Shown: positions 1 to 8,180 of the stretch, piece by piece
Layout: each line of letters starts with the position of its first letter
Position numbering within the stretch: position 1 is the stretch's first letter
Assembly: GCF_016756775.1 (NCBI RefSeq)
Contig: NZ_JAERMU010000001.1
Coordinates: 310,001-374,000, forward strand
DNA length: 64,000 nucleotides
Source of the DNA: Dryocola clanedunensis subsp. sulfonylureivorans
GTDB taxonomy: Bacteria > Pseudomonadota > Gammaproteobacteria > Enterobacterales > Enterobacteriaceae
Direction of reading: 5' to 3'
Notes under the pieces: model-generated
Told to the model about the DNA's origin: nothing
What the model saw: only the letters and a program-made list of their open reading frames with translations
Database searches by the model: none
Translations under genes and position numbers: made by a program

Positions 1-129
1 AAAAATGGAAACAGAACTATCCATGCATATTATTTATATAGATAACAAAATCATAGCCCACTAGAATTAATATATTTATAATATTTTTATAAATTAAATA
101 AAATCAATGCATTAGGCATAAATTACACT

Positions 130-203
130 GTTACACATCGCAACATTTATTCCATGTAGGTTACATATACAGGCGCAATAACCCTGAACTATTTCGCTAC
201 GAT
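130..203 (+). promoter_or_regulatory. Probable porin promoter with an OmpR-box-like site
   Basis: Positions 130-148 (GTTACACATCGCAACATTT) resemble the OmpR boxes of ompC/ompF, with the TTACA...AACAT pattern. A possible -10 hexamer TACGAT lies at 198-203. The region is AT-rich and directly precedes the porin. The match was made by eye and OmpR control is inferred. Confidence 0.4.
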
Positions 204-264
204 GTTGCAGGTTGTTTAGGACTGAAACAATCATTCATTCTAATAATATGAAGAGGGATTCTAT

Positions 265-1407
265 ATGAAAAGAACAGCATTGGCGTTAATCATTCCTGCA
301 ATACTGACGATGGGCGCCGCAAACGCGGCGGAGATTTATAATAAAGATGGTAACAAACTGGACCTCTACGGGAAAGTCGATGCCCGTCACACGTTCTCCG
401 ATAATAAAGGAGATGACGGTGACGGCACTTACGCCCAGGTTGGTTTCAAAGGTGAAACTCAAATCACCAGCGAACTCACCGGCTATGGCCAGTGGGAATA
501 CAAAATGATGGCCAATAACGTCGAGGGTAGCGATAAGCAGGCATGGACTCGTCTTGCTTATGCGGGCCTGCAGTTCGGCGATTACGGCTCCTTTGATTAC
601 GGCCGTAACTACGGTGTGGTTTACGATATTGACGCCTGGACGGATATGCTGCCGGTCTTTGGGGGCGATACTGCTGCCGCCACAGATAACTTTATGATGG
701 GTCGTACGAACGGCGTTGCCACCTACCGTAATAGTGACTTCTTCGGCCTGGTTGAAGGTCTGAATTTTGCAGTGCAGTACCAGGGTAATAATGAAAGCGG
801 CCCGCACGAAGATGAAGATGGCAATGTAATAGATGTCCAGGAAGGCACCAATAATGGGCGCAGCGTCGGCTACCAGAATGGCGATGGCTGGGGTATCTCT
901 TCCAGCTATGACTTCGGCGGTTATGGGTTCAGCGCGGGTGCAGCCTACGCCTCTTCGGACAGAACTAACGAACAACAGCGTTACACCAGCGCAGGCGGGG
1001 ACAAGGCAGATGCCTGGACCGTGGGCCTGAAATACGACGCGAACAATATTTACCTCGCCACAATGTATGCAGAGACCCGGAATATGACCCGCTTTGGGGG
1101 TTCCGATGCCTTTGTTGCTAACAAAACCCAGAACTTTGAAGTCGTCGCGCAGTACCAGTTCGACTTCGGCCTGCGTCCCTCTGTTGCCTACCTGCAATCG
1201 AAGGGTAAAGAGCTGAACTCGGCCTACGGTAATGACAAAGATCTGGTGAAATATGTCGACGTTGCCACCTATTACTACTTCAACAAAAACTTCTCAGCCT
1301 ACGCTGATTACAAAATCAACCTGCTGGATGACAACAGCGACTTCTACAGTGCTGCCGGCATTTCCACTGACGATGTTGTTGGCATCGGCATGATCTATCA
1401 ATTCTAA
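265..1407 (+). CDS. Outer-membrane general porin, OmpC/OmpF/PhoE family
   Basis: This is a trimeric general-diffusion porin that lets small hydrophilic solutes cross the outer membrane. The 380-residue precursor has a signal peptide (residues 1-21, cleavage after [11 protein letters not shown]), then the family opening [17 protein letters not shown]. Residues 110-125 carry the [20 protein letters not shown] segment that leads into constriction loop L3. The tail [17 protein letters not shown] and the terminal Phe (IYQF, the BAM signal) are typical. An RBS-like GAGGG lies upstream of the ATG. The length fits OmpC-type proteins, but loops around residues 180-240 differ from E. coli OmpC, so it could be OmpC, OmpN or OmpS-like and I give no symbol. 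Its terminator is split by the downstream insertion sequence. Confidence 0.93.
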   Translation: MKRTALALIIPAILTMGAANAAEIYNKDGNKLDLYGKVDARHTFSDNKGDDGDGTYAQVGFKGETQITSELTGYGQWEYKMMANNVEGSDKQAWTRLAYAGLQFGDYGSFDYGRNYGVVYDIDAWTDMLPVFGGDTAAATDNFMMGRTNGVATYRNSDFFGLVEGLNFAVQYQGNNESGPHEDEDGNVIDVQEGTNNGRSVGYQNGDGWGISSSYDFGGYGFSAGAAYASSDRTNEQQRYTSAGGDKADAWTVGLKYDANNIYLATMYAETRNMTRFGGSDAFVANKTQNFEVVAQYQFDFGLRPSVAYLQSKGKELNSAYGNDKDLVKYVDVATYYYFNKNFSAYADYKINLLDDNSDFYSAAGISTDDVVGIGMIYQF

Positions 1408-1441
1408 AAACCAAGCCTTACCCCCCTTGTTTCATTTAGCC

Positions 1442-1451
1442 CGCCCGTGCG
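1442..1451. repeat. Left target-site duplication of the IS4-family element
   Basis: CGCCCGTGCG immediately before the left inverted repeat is repeated exactly at 2765-2774 after the right inverted repeat. It lies inside the hairpin of the porin terminator. Confidence 0.88.
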
Positions 1452-2764
1452 CTGAGGAATCCCCAGTAATGGGCGGGTAAAAAAAGACAGGCATAGAGTT
1501 ATGTGATCTACTGGTTGTGCTAACAATTCAGGGAGATCACCTCTATGCCTGCTCGCCGATTATGCCAGAAGTTTTTCCGCAGCGCTTTAGCCCCGTTTCA
1601 TCAGTACCGCCAGAATGCTCTTCTTGATGCCACTGTTGCTTTAACTCGCGGTGCATCGCTCACTCTGACCAGTATCGGACGCCATCTTCCGGGCAGTGCG
1701 CAGGTCAAAAACAAAATCAAACGCGTTGACCGGTTACTGGGCAATACCGCACTGCATCATGACATCCCACTGATATTCAATAATATTATTTCTCTTCTGA
1801 CCCAGCGATTGTCATGGTGTGTGATTGCCGTTGACTGGAGTGGCTATCCGTCGCAGGAATATCATGTCCTGAGGGCAAGCCTGATCTGCGACGGGCGCGC
1901 CATTCCGCTCCTCAGTCAGGTCGTTCCTTCTGCAAAACAACAAAATGCACAGGTACAAAAGGCGTTCCTCAACGCGCTCCGTCAGGCCATTTCACCCGAT
2001 AAAAAAGTGATTATCGTCACCGATGCCGGCTTTCAGACAGCCTGGTTTCGGCACATCAGAAGCCTGGGCTGGGATTTTATGGGGCGGGTCAGAGGGAACA
2101 TCCAGCTCAGACTAAAGGAAAAAGGCGAGCAGTGGCTGAGAAGACAGTCTCTTACGGCAAAGAGTAAACCTGAATATCTGGGGCCGGGTACGCTGGCGCG
2201 CGCAGAATACGCTCAGTGTGAAGGTCACTTTTATCTTCATAAAAAAGAGGCTAAAGGGCGAAAAAACAAACGGGGCCGTTGCCGTATCTCCCGCTATTCT
2301 CAGGAGCGTGACGGACCGGCATCAGCAAAAGAGCCCTGGCTGATTTTTAGTAGCACGGATGAATTTAGTCCTGCAAAAATCATGAAGCTGTACAGCCGGA
2401 GAATGCAGATTGAACAGAATTTCCGCGACGAGAAAAGTGAGAGATTTGGTTTTGGTCTTCGGGCAAGCCACAGCAGCACTGAAGGGCGGATACAGGTGCT
2501 GAGTCTGCTTGCCACACTGGCGACTGTTGTGCTGTGGTTAATTGGCTATAATGCTGAAAATAAAGGATTACATCTGAGGTATCAGGCCAGCAGTATCAAA
2601 TCAAGGCGGGTGCTTTCATTTCTGACATTAGCGGAGAATATCCTGCGACATTCTCCGCTAATTTTAACAAGAACGGTACTGGGTACCATCCTTAACCACC
2701 TTGCCAGAGCCTACCGAAGTATGGTGCTGGTGTATTAGCGCTGAGTTTTGTGGGGATCCCTCAG
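1452..2764 (+). mobile_element. Complete IS4-family (IS10-group) insertion sequence, 1313 bp
   Basis: The left end CTGAGGAATCCCCA (1452-1465) and the reverse complement of the right end CTGAGGGATCCCCA (2751-2764) match at 13 of 14 bases. A 10-bp direct repeat flanks the element. The length is close to the 1329 bp of IS10, and the ends resemble IS10 ends. The right end holds a GATC (2755-2758), the feature that makes IS10 sensitive to Dam methylation; that control is only inferred here. The element is full length with an intact transposase, so it may still be mobile. Confidence 0.92.
1545..2738 (+). CDS. IS4-family (IS10-like) transposase
   Basis: This is a DDE transposase for cut-and-paste movement of the surrounding element. 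At 397 residues it is close to IS10 transposase (402). The catalytic residues can be placed: D97 (AVDWSG), D160 (VTDAGF) and E290 within the IS4 signature Y-x2-R-x3-E-x6-K (YSRRMQIEQNFRDEK, ending at K297). The N-terminal RHLPGSAQVKNKIKRVDRLLGN block is typical of the IS10 group. The start ATG follows GGGAG at about 1531-1535. The reading frame is uninterrupted, so the enzyme is probably functional. It sits alone between the ends of the element with no passenger gene. Confidence 0.95.
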   Translation: MPARRLCQKFFRSALAPFHQYRQNALLDATVALTRGASLTLTSIGRHLPGSAQVKNKIKRVDRLLGNTALHHDIPLIFNNIISLLTQRLSWCVIAVDWSGYPSQEYHVLRASLICDGRAIPLLSQVVPSAKQQNAQVQKAFLNALRQAISPDKKVIIVTDAGFQTAWFRHIRSLGWDFMGRVRGNIQLRLKEKGEQWLRRQSLTAKSKPEYLGPGTLARAEYAQCEGHFYLHKKEAKGRKNKRGRCRISRYSQERDGPASAKEPWLIFSSTDEFSPAKIMKLYSRRMQIEQNFRDEKSERFGFGLRASHSSTEGRIQVLSLLATLATVVLWLIGYNAENKGLHLRYQASSIKSRRVLSFLTLAENILRHSPLILTRTVLGTILNHLARAYRSMVLVY

Positions 2765-2785
2765 CGCCCGTGCGGGCTTTTTTTT
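2765..2785 (+). terminator. Right half of the porin terminator, displaced by the IS
   Basis: Joining 1438-1451 to 2775-2785 (removing the IS and one target copy) rebuilds AGCCCGC-CCGT-GCGGGCT followed by eight T, a standard intrinsic terminator. After insertion the right copy keeps only GCCC-GTGC-GGGC plus T8, and the left half is stranded 1.3 kb upstream. Confidence 0.75.
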
Positions 2786-2983
2786 GTGCCCGTGTTAGCG
2801 ACATCCCCGTTTGATTCAACAGCATAATAATCTCATCAAAAGTTATTCATCAACAGCAGGGCCACTTGTGACCCGTGTCGTTGAAGTGAAAATCATTAAG
2901 TGCTTGAATAGCGGCCCGCCGAGTGGGATTAATGATACCGAAATCTTCTCTCCCGTAACCATGATGACTTTGTGAGCAAGTAC

Positions 2984-3781
2984 ATGATTAAGTGGCCCTG
3001 GAAAGTAAGTGATTCATCCGCTGTCTCCGCTTTGCCCTGGGAGCAGGCGTTTGCTATTCCCGTGTTGGCCGCCCTCACCTCTGTAGAGCAAGAAAAGCTT
3101 ATCCGTCTCGCCGATCGCTTTCTCCAGCAGAAACGGCTGGTCCCCCTGCAGGGCTTTGAGCTTGATGAGCTGAAAAGCGCACGTATTGCCCTGCTGTTTT
3201 GTCTGCCGGTCATGGAGCTGGGGCTGGAGTGGCTGGATGGCTTCCACGAAGTGCTGATTTACCCGGCCCCTTTTGTCGTTGACGACGAATGGCAGGATGA
3301 TTTTGGCCTGGTACATCACCAGCGGGTTGTGCAGTCAGGGCAGAGCTGGCAGCAAGGTCCCGTTGTGCTTAACTGGCTGGACGTGCAGGACTCCTTTGAC
3401 GCATCGGGTTTCAACCTCATCGTTCACGAAGTAGCGCATAAACTCGACATGCGTAACGGCGACAGAGCAAGCGGTGTGCCGCTTATTGCTCTGCGGGATG
3501 TTGCCGCCTGGGAACACGACCTGTTTGCGGCAATGAACAACATTCAGGAAGAAATCGATCTGGTAGGGGAAAATGCCGCCAGCATTGATGCCTATGCGGC
3601 AAGCGAACCGGCAGAGTGTTTTGCGGTGCTATCTGAATATTTCTTTAGCGCGCCAGAGCTACTGGCTCCTCGCTTCCCGTCGCTTTACCAACGCTTTCGA
3701 CTGTTTTACGGTCAGGATCCCCTGCAACGCCTGCGCCGGAATGAAAACCCCCACGAGGCAGACGGAAAAACGGTGCATTAA
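2984..3781 (+). CDS. mtfA: MtfA zinc peptidase, Mlc-titrating factor
   Basis: MtfA (YeeI) binds the glucose repressor Mlc in the cytoplasm, which relieves repression of ptsG, and it is a zinc-dependent aminopeptidase. The 265-residue product matches E. coli MtfA in length and nearly throughout. The zinc motif HEVAH is at residues 148-152, with the downstream helix carrying [18 protein letters not shown] supplying the third ligand. The ATG at 2984 was chosen over a GTG four codons upstream because the E. coli protein begins MIKWPWKV. The gene is followed by tRNA-Asn, the same order as mtfA-asnT in E. coli, so this is core chromosome. Confidence 0.96.
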   Translation: MIKWPWKVSDSSAVSALPWEQAFAIPVLAALTSVEQEKLIRLADRFLQQKRLVPLQGFELDELKSARIALLFCLPVMELGLEWLDGFHEVLIYPAPFVVDDEWQDDFGLVHHQRVVQSGQSWQQGPVVLNWLDVQDSFDASGFNLIVHEVAHKLDMRNGDRASGVPLIALRDVAAWEHDLFAAMNNIQEEIDLVGENAASIDAYAASEPAECFAVLSEYFFSAPELLAPRFPSLYQRFRLFYGQDPLQRLRRNENPHEADGKTVH

Positions 3782-3834
3782 TTCGACAAGTTGAGCTTAA
3801 TTTGCTCAGTTGAATCAAGGTGTTATTTTTGTCA

Positions 3835-3863
3835 TTGACTCTTTTTAAGCGTGAGGCTACTAT
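3835..3863 (+). promoter_or_regulatory. Sigma-70 promoter of the first tRNA-Asn
   Basis: A -35 TTGACT (3835-3840) and a -10 TACTAT (3858-3863) are separated by 17 bp, with the tRNA 5' end 18 bp downstream. Confidence 0.7.
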
Positions 3864-3881
3864 TTGCCTCGTTCAAACGAT

Positions 3882-3957
3882 TCCTCTGTAGTTCAGTCGG
3901 TAGAACGGCGGACTGTTAATCCGTATGTCACTGGTTCGAGTCCAGTCAGAGGAGCCA
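3882..3957 (+). tRNA. tRNA-Asn (GTT)
   Basis: The 76-nt cloverleaf begins TCCTCTGTAGTTCAGTCGG and ends AGAGGAGCCA. The anticodon loop CTGTTAA has GTT at 34-36, the T arm contains GTTCGAGTC, and the CCA is encoded. It is identical to the copy at 47453-47528. Enterobacterial asn tRNA genes are common integration sites, but no integrase follows this copy. Confidence 0.98.
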
Positions 3958-4391
3958 AATTCTTGTTTTACCCCCCCATGCATGCCTATATCATTCCGCT
4001 TTCATGTTCTAAAGTACAAATCCTCACCGAAGCCAACTCTTTCCGTCATTATCCTGCGCGGGTCGCAAGGCATTTCCTACTCAATTTATCTATTATGTCC
4101 ATAGCCCGAAAAGACCTGCCGTTAGTCACAAAACCTTCCCCCTGGAGTGCGAGCTATTTAAAAACTTTCATTCGCTTGATCAGCGGTTGCAGGTGCTGTT
4201 TTCTTTGCTGAACTAACCGTAATACCTCGCTTTGTTCATCTTTGAATCAGAGTTACACCTAAAAAAGTCAACCCGTCGATCGTCTAGATTTAAATAACTT
4301 CGCCGTCCCCCACCGACGCCTATTCCATATAATGGTCCGTTTTCAATTCTCCCAGGCGTGTCGACATGCCATTCAACCGGAACAATTTATA
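3958..4391. other. Intergenic region without a supported gene
   Basis: There is about 430 bp between tRNA-Asn and the transporter. An open frame crosses the tRNA but has no coding character. I see no integrase remnant or tRNA-end repeat here. Presumably it holds the transporter promoter. Confidence 0.6.
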
Positions 4392-5501
4392 ATGGAACCC
4401 AATGATTTAATTACCATTGAAAGAAGAATCGTTACCCGATTTCTGGATATGTTCATCAAGTTTGGGCTGATGCTGGCCCTTGCCTCTTTCTGCTTTACCG
4501 TATTCTCTCCGTTCCTCAATGTCATCCTGTGGGGATTGATTCTGGCCGTCACGCTCTATCCGCTGCATCAATATTTTGCCAAACGACTGGGGGGCAAACA
4601 GGGTCTGGCCTCTACCGTGCTGGTTCTGCTTGGTTTACTGATTATCGTCGTACCGACAATCATTATGATCACTTCCCTGGGTGAGAGCACCAGCGCGCTG
4701 GTTGAACATGTCACCCATTCTCAGCTGGTTATTCCGCCGCCAAATGAGCACATCGGCACCATCCCGGTTATTGGCGGCAAACTGTATGCGTTCTGGCTTA
4801 AAGCCTCTACGGACCTGCCGGGGCTTATCAGCGTTCACCACACTCAGGTGGCGAAAGCGGCCAGACTGCTGCTTGCCGTCGTGGCGAGTATGGGCGGGAG
4901 TTTGTTAGGTTTCGTGGTTTCGCTTATCGCCGCTGGCGTCATGATGGCAATGGGCGCAGCGGGTGCGAACAGCGCCACTCGAATTGCTATGCGTATCACC
5001 GATGAAAAGAAAGGCCCGGCGCTAACCAAACTCTGTACCGGCACCATTCGCGCGGTGGCCCAGGGGGTGATCGGCGTCGCACTGCTCCAGTCATTACTGA
5101 CAGGCATCATTATGATTCTGGCCGGGATACCAGCCGCGGGTATTTTCTTTATCGCCGCGCTGATTCTGGGTATCGCTCAGGTTCCTCTGCTGCTGGTGAC
5201 GTTACCGGCAATCATTATCATGTGGATGACGGGCGACCACGGCACGGCAATGAACATCGTCTATACCGTCCTGCTGGTTATTGCAGGCATGGTTGATAAC
5301 GTTCTTAAGCCAATGATGCTCGGTCGGGGCGTGGATGCGCCAATGCCGGTCGTGCTGATTGGTGCGCTGGGAGGCATGGCGGCCGATGGTATCCTCGGCA
5401 TGTTTATCGGTGCAACGCTGCTCTCTATTGGCTACCTCATCTTTATGGCATGGGTCAATGAAGGCCTGAAAAAAGCCGCACTTGAGCACGCCTCGCTTTA
5501 A
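4392..5501 (+). CDS. AI-2E family (PerM/YdiK-like) inner-membrane transporter
   Basis: This is a polytopic inner-membrane protein of the AI-2E transporter family (formerly UPF0118; TqsA, PerM, YdiK). Some members export autoinducer-2 or act as sodium/proton antiporters; the substrate here is unknown. The 369-residue product has about seven to eight hydrophobic helices: paired helices at residues 20-75, a hydrophilic stretch at about 90-135, then helices to the end. The signature region near the C terminus includes DNVLKPMMLGRG and PVVLIGALGGM. I took the ATG at 4392 because MEPNDLITIERR leads directly into the first helices and an in-frame upstream start would add 20 atypical residues. It stands alone. 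Confidence 0.8.
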   Translation: MEPNDLITIERRIVTRFLDMFIKFGLMLALASFCFTVFSPFLNVILWGLILAVTLYPLHQYFAKRLGGKQGLASTVLVLLGLLIIVVPTIIMITSLGESTSALVEHVTHSQLVIPPPNEHIGTIPVIGGKLYAFWLKASTDLPGLISVHHTQVAKAARLLLAVVASMGGSLLGFVVSLIAAGVMMAMGAAGANSATRIAMRITDEKKGPALTKLCTGTIRAVAQGVIGVALLQSLLTGIIMILAGIPAAGIFFIAALILGIAQVPLLLVTLPAIIIMWMTGDHGTAMNIVYTVLLVIAGMVDNVLKPMMLGRGVDAPMPVVLIGALGGMAADGILGMFIGATLLSIGYLIFMAWVNEGLKKAALEHASL

Positions 5502-5510
5502 ATAGTTGAC

Positions 5511-5537
5511 CAGACGCCTTGTTAATCAGGGCGTCTG
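5511..5537 (+). terminator. Hairpin after the transporter gene
   Basis: CAGACGCC (5511-5518) pairs perfectly with GGCGTCTG (5530-5537), 9 bp past the stop codon. No T-run follows, so it may only stabilise the 3' end. Confidence 0.4.
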
Positions 5538-5806
5538 TGACACTTCTGGTCGCCCATCTGGCGAATCAGAGAACATCCATTTCACTGCCAGTACATAATA
5601 AATGTAGTGAGCTATAGTCCTTAAAATAATATCTCCCCTCCTTTCAATAAATTTTAAAATTCAGAATCCAGCCAGATAAAATAAATTGTTTTATCTATTG
5701 CATTGAATTACCTTTTAAAAAAATCTTAACAGCGTCTTTATTGCCTTATTTCTTAACTTGCACCCGTATTTTTAGTCAATGACGCAGAACATCTCTGGAC
5801 AAAATA

Positions 5807-6127
5807 ATGAATAAATGGATGTTACCTCTCTGGAGTGCTGCTATTTTGCTCCCGGGGCTGGTTTATTCTGCACCCGATGAACAACGCGACGAACTGCAAC
5901 CTCTGAACCAACATCAAAGACAAAAATCACAGCAGCAGCAGGTGACGGCTGTGGCTCCGTGTGTATGCGCCAGCCTCCAGATCTTACCGCATCGGCAAAG
6001 ACCTTCCCCTTTCGTGATGAACAATCTTGCTCCGCCATTTCACAAATAAGGTGAAGCGGTACAGATGATCTATCCCACTGGCTTCAACCGTTCGGGAATG
6101 TTGAATTTATTCATGGGCAGAGGCGAT
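5807..6127 (+). pseudogene. Decayed TpsB (two-partner secretion pore) gene fragment
   Basis: The ATG at 5807 opens a signal peptide (about 22 residues, ending VYS|APDE), followed by a Q/R-rich stretch like the N terminus of ShlB/FhaC/HecB transporters. The frame then slips after the QQQQ run. A different frame reads RQPPDLTASAKTFPFRDEQS and then CSAISQI, which resembles the FP-x-E-x-PCF-x-I block of TpsB proteins. That frame meets TGA at about 6051, then continues with SGTDDLSHWLQPFGNVEF, like the following POTRA segment. The rest of the gene and any TpsA partner are absent. I infer a remnant with a frameshift, an in-frame stop and a 3' deletion. The match is by eye, so a small secreted protein of 80 residues remains possible. 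Confidence 0.5.
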
Positions 6128-6156
6128 CTGCTCACAACTACTAAAAGGAAAGAGTA

Positions 6157-6741
6157 ATGAAAAAAACAATCGTAGCAGCATTGGTCGTGGCGGGAAGTTT
6201 GCTGACGTTTCAGAACGCGATGGCAGATAGCCAGACCGTAAGCGTGGGCTGGGCGCACAGCGATGCCGAAAATTTGAATGATCTGGACGGTGTCAATGTT
6301 CAGTACCGCTACGAATGGAATTCACCGGTCAGCCTCGTAACGTCCTTCACCTATATGAGCGGCAGCGATGATGATTCCTGGCGCGACGTCTGGGGCAATT
6401 CGAACAAGCAAAATGTGGAGACTAAATATTACTCCCTGCTGGCCGGGCCTGCTTACCGCATCAATGAATACGTCAGCCTCTACGGGCTGATTGGGGCGGC
6501 TTACACCAAAGCGGACGTCGACTATAAGTGGCGAAGCAGCGTCGCGGCAAATGAGGCTGACGGCCATAAAACCATTCATGGCTCTGATAACTCCACGAAC
6601 TTTGCCTATGCCGTGGGTGTGAGCATTAACCCGATGGAAAATCTGGCCATCTATCTAGGTTACGAAGGATCCAGCGCAGATATTTACGACGACAGCGTTT
6701 CCATCGACGGCTTTAACCTCGGCGTGGGCTACCGCTTCTAG
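6157..6741 (+). CDS. Ail/Lom/OmpX-family outer-membrane beta-barrel protein
   Basis: This is an eight-stranded outer-membrane barrel; family members (OmpX, Ail, PagC, Lom) contribute to adhesion, serum resistance or envelope adaptation. The 194-residue precursor has a signal peptide ending NAMA|DSQTVSVGW. The family features are the opening SVGWAHSD, alternating barrel strands (YYSLLAGPAYRINEYVSLYG), long hydrophilic loops at about 70-85 and 125-145, and the closing strand FNLGVGYRF with terminal Phe. A good RBS (AAAGGAAAGAG) precedes the ATG. It lies between the TpsB remnant and a solitary autotransporter barrel. Whether it acts as a virulence-type Ail or a plain OmpX paralogue cannot be told. 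Confidence 0.88.
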   Translation: MKKTIVAALVVAGSLLTFQNAMADSQTVSVGWAHSDAENLNDLDGVNVQYRYEWNSPVSLVTSFTYMSGSDDDSWRDVWGNSNKQNVETKYYSLLAGPAYRINEYVSLYGLIGAAYTKADVDYKWRSSVAANEADGHKTIHGSDNSTNFAYAVGVSINPMENLAIYLGYEGSSADIYDDSVSIDGFNLGVGYRF

Positions 6742-6753
6742 TTCCGCTTTCGC

Positions 6754-6960
6754 ACGCTCCGTAAGGAGCGTCATACTGATGACAAACCCAAAGCGAATGC
6801 ACTTCGCAAAGATCTCACCGAATAAATAACAAGGAAAATCAATTTATTGATTTTCGCCTGCTTATCACAAAGAAGGAAAAACCACGTTTTTTCCTTCTTT
6901 GTCAGTAATCTAACGCTCCGCAAGGAGCGTCATATTAATGACAAATCTAAAGCGAATGCA
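6754..6960. repeat. Copy 1 of a dispersed hairpin-core-hairpin repeat
   Basis: Hairpin ACGCTCC-GTAA-GGAGCGT (6754-6771) is followed by a core of about 130 bp and a second hairpin ACGCTCC-GCAA-GGAGCGT (6913-6930), 159 bp further on. After the second hairpin the first 30 bp or so of the core begin again (ATGACAAAT..AAAGCGAATGCA), so the unit looks tandemly repeated with the second copy truncated. The core holds two further inverted repeats, one around 6836-6855 and one at 6870-6901. Related copies are at 27213-27414 and, inverted, at 47536-47740. Confidence 0.85.
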
Positions 6961-7136
6961 CCGGGCAGCGGTGGCCCCACCACCTGTTAGCAGGACTCGA
7001 ATAAACACCATATTAAACAGCAGAACATGAGTTTACCCGGCTCGCCACACGAACAATCCTCCCTCTTTCTCTACGGCAGCTTCCCTGCTCTATAGTTAAC
7101 ACACCATTTCTGAATTAGCCGAGGCTGCGACATACG

Positions 7137-8090
7137 ATGACTGCCGCATTTTCCTCTTCCCTGACCTTATTGTTCGCATCGCTGACCTTAAGCCCGCTGA
7201 GTTTTGCCGCCGACGGACACAGAATTAAGCAGCGGGCTGATGCGGTGCTGACGTTGATGAGCTACATGGTATTCCCTGATGTGACGGCCAGCGATCTGAA
7301 CATCGGAACCGGCACCGGTGAAACCAATGAACTCACCATGACCCAGTTTGGCGGCGGAGCAACAATGAGCGACACCTTCCCTGTCTATCTGGAGGGTGCG
7401 CTAGGCTATAGCCGCTACGATCCACAGTTTGTTATCAGTAATGGCGCAGAAACGCGGCGTATCCCCACGAGATGGAACAGCCTTACCGCAACAGGCGGAA
7501 TCGGCTGGGATTTTCATCTCTATCGCGACAGCCGGGGAGGAAACCTGGTCTTGCGCCCTATCGCTAACGTCATGCTGGGAACAATGGCCAGCGATATTCG
7601 GATAGGTGCCTGGGCTATTGAGCGTCGTACTAACGCAGATTATGATTTTCTCAATGGCGGCAGGCTCAATGCCTGGGGTCTTGGGGGGTCGCTGATGCTT
7701 GACTATGAGCTCATCTCAAAACCGCAGGATATTGATATTGAGCTGCGTTATTCCTCGATGAACTTGCAGACCTTTGCTAATACCTCTCGTGCCGTCGATG
7801 GGCATGCGGAGGCGCAGAATCTCGGCATTTATCTGCGTCGTAGAGCGCCCGTCTCAGACTGGACGCTTTTGCAAAGCCCCGTACGATATGTGCTCGAAGG
7901 TGCACATACAGAATATCTCGGCGATCAGCGTGGCAGGCTAGGATTCGATAGCCTGAGCTCGGTGGGTTTAGGGCTGGAACTTGATAGCAGCAAATACCCA
8001 GTATTCATAACGAGAACTCGCCTGGTGGCGCGGTATATGTTCGGAAATAATACCAGCGGCTACGGAGTGGGTTTAGCGATGAGTTTTTAG
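7137..8090 (+). CDS. Solitary autotransporter-type beta-barrel outer-membrane protein
   Basis: A 317-residue predicted outer-membrane barrel without a passenger domain. The signal peptide ends SFA|ADGHRIKQ. The remainder is alternating aromatic and hydrophobic strands (SDTFPVYLEGALGYSRYD, GGIGWDFHLY, LVLRPIANVMLG) and closes with GYGVGLAMSF and a terminal Phe. The composition and length resemble the solitary outer-membrane autotransporter barrel family (Omp_AT); I am fairly, not fully, sure of that name. The function is unknown. It sits downstream of the Ail-like gene beyond the repeat element, so it is probably a separate transcription unit. The RBS is weak. Confidence 0.7.
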   Translation: MTAAFSSSLTLLFASLTLSPLSFAADGHRIKQRADAVLTLMSYMVFPDVTASDLNIGTGTGETNELTMTQFGGGATMSDTFPVYLEGALGYSRYDPQFVISNGAETRRIPTRWNSLTATGGIGWDFHLYRDSRGGNLVLRPIANVMLGTMASDIRIGAWAIERRTNADYDFLNGGRLNAWGLGGSLMLDYELISKPQDIDIELRYSSMNLQTFANTSRAVDGHAEAQNLGIYLRRRAPVSDWTLLQSPVRYVLEGAHTEYLGDQRGRLGFDSLSSVGLGLELDSSKYPVFITRTRLVARYMFGNNTSGYGVGLAMSF

Positions 8091-8180
8091 ACGGCAAATA
8101 AATCGTTTTGCTGCATTAAATGAAGGTTAAAAGCCAGCCCAGGAAGCCCCGGGCAGGCTTTGTGATGACAACCAGCAAAA

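Noticed and set aside
286..1197. Long open frame on the minus strand inside the porin
   Set aside because: It is antisense to a clear porin with full family similarity and has no RBS; it reflects the codon bias of the real gene.
1440..1477. Hairpin CCCGCCC...GGGCGGG across the left IS junction
   Set aside because: It is a 7-bp chance pairing of host and IS sequence followed by A-rich rather than T-rich DNA; I see no sign that it is functional.
3864..4211. 115-codon frame crossing the first tRNA-Asn
   Set aside because: It includes the whole tRNA sequence in its first part, has no RBS and no protein-like composition.
6754..6960. ERIC, REP/BIME or CRISPR array as explanation of the hairpin repeats
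   Set aside because: The core does not resemble the ERIC or REP consensus I know, and there is no regular short-repeat/spacer pattern.
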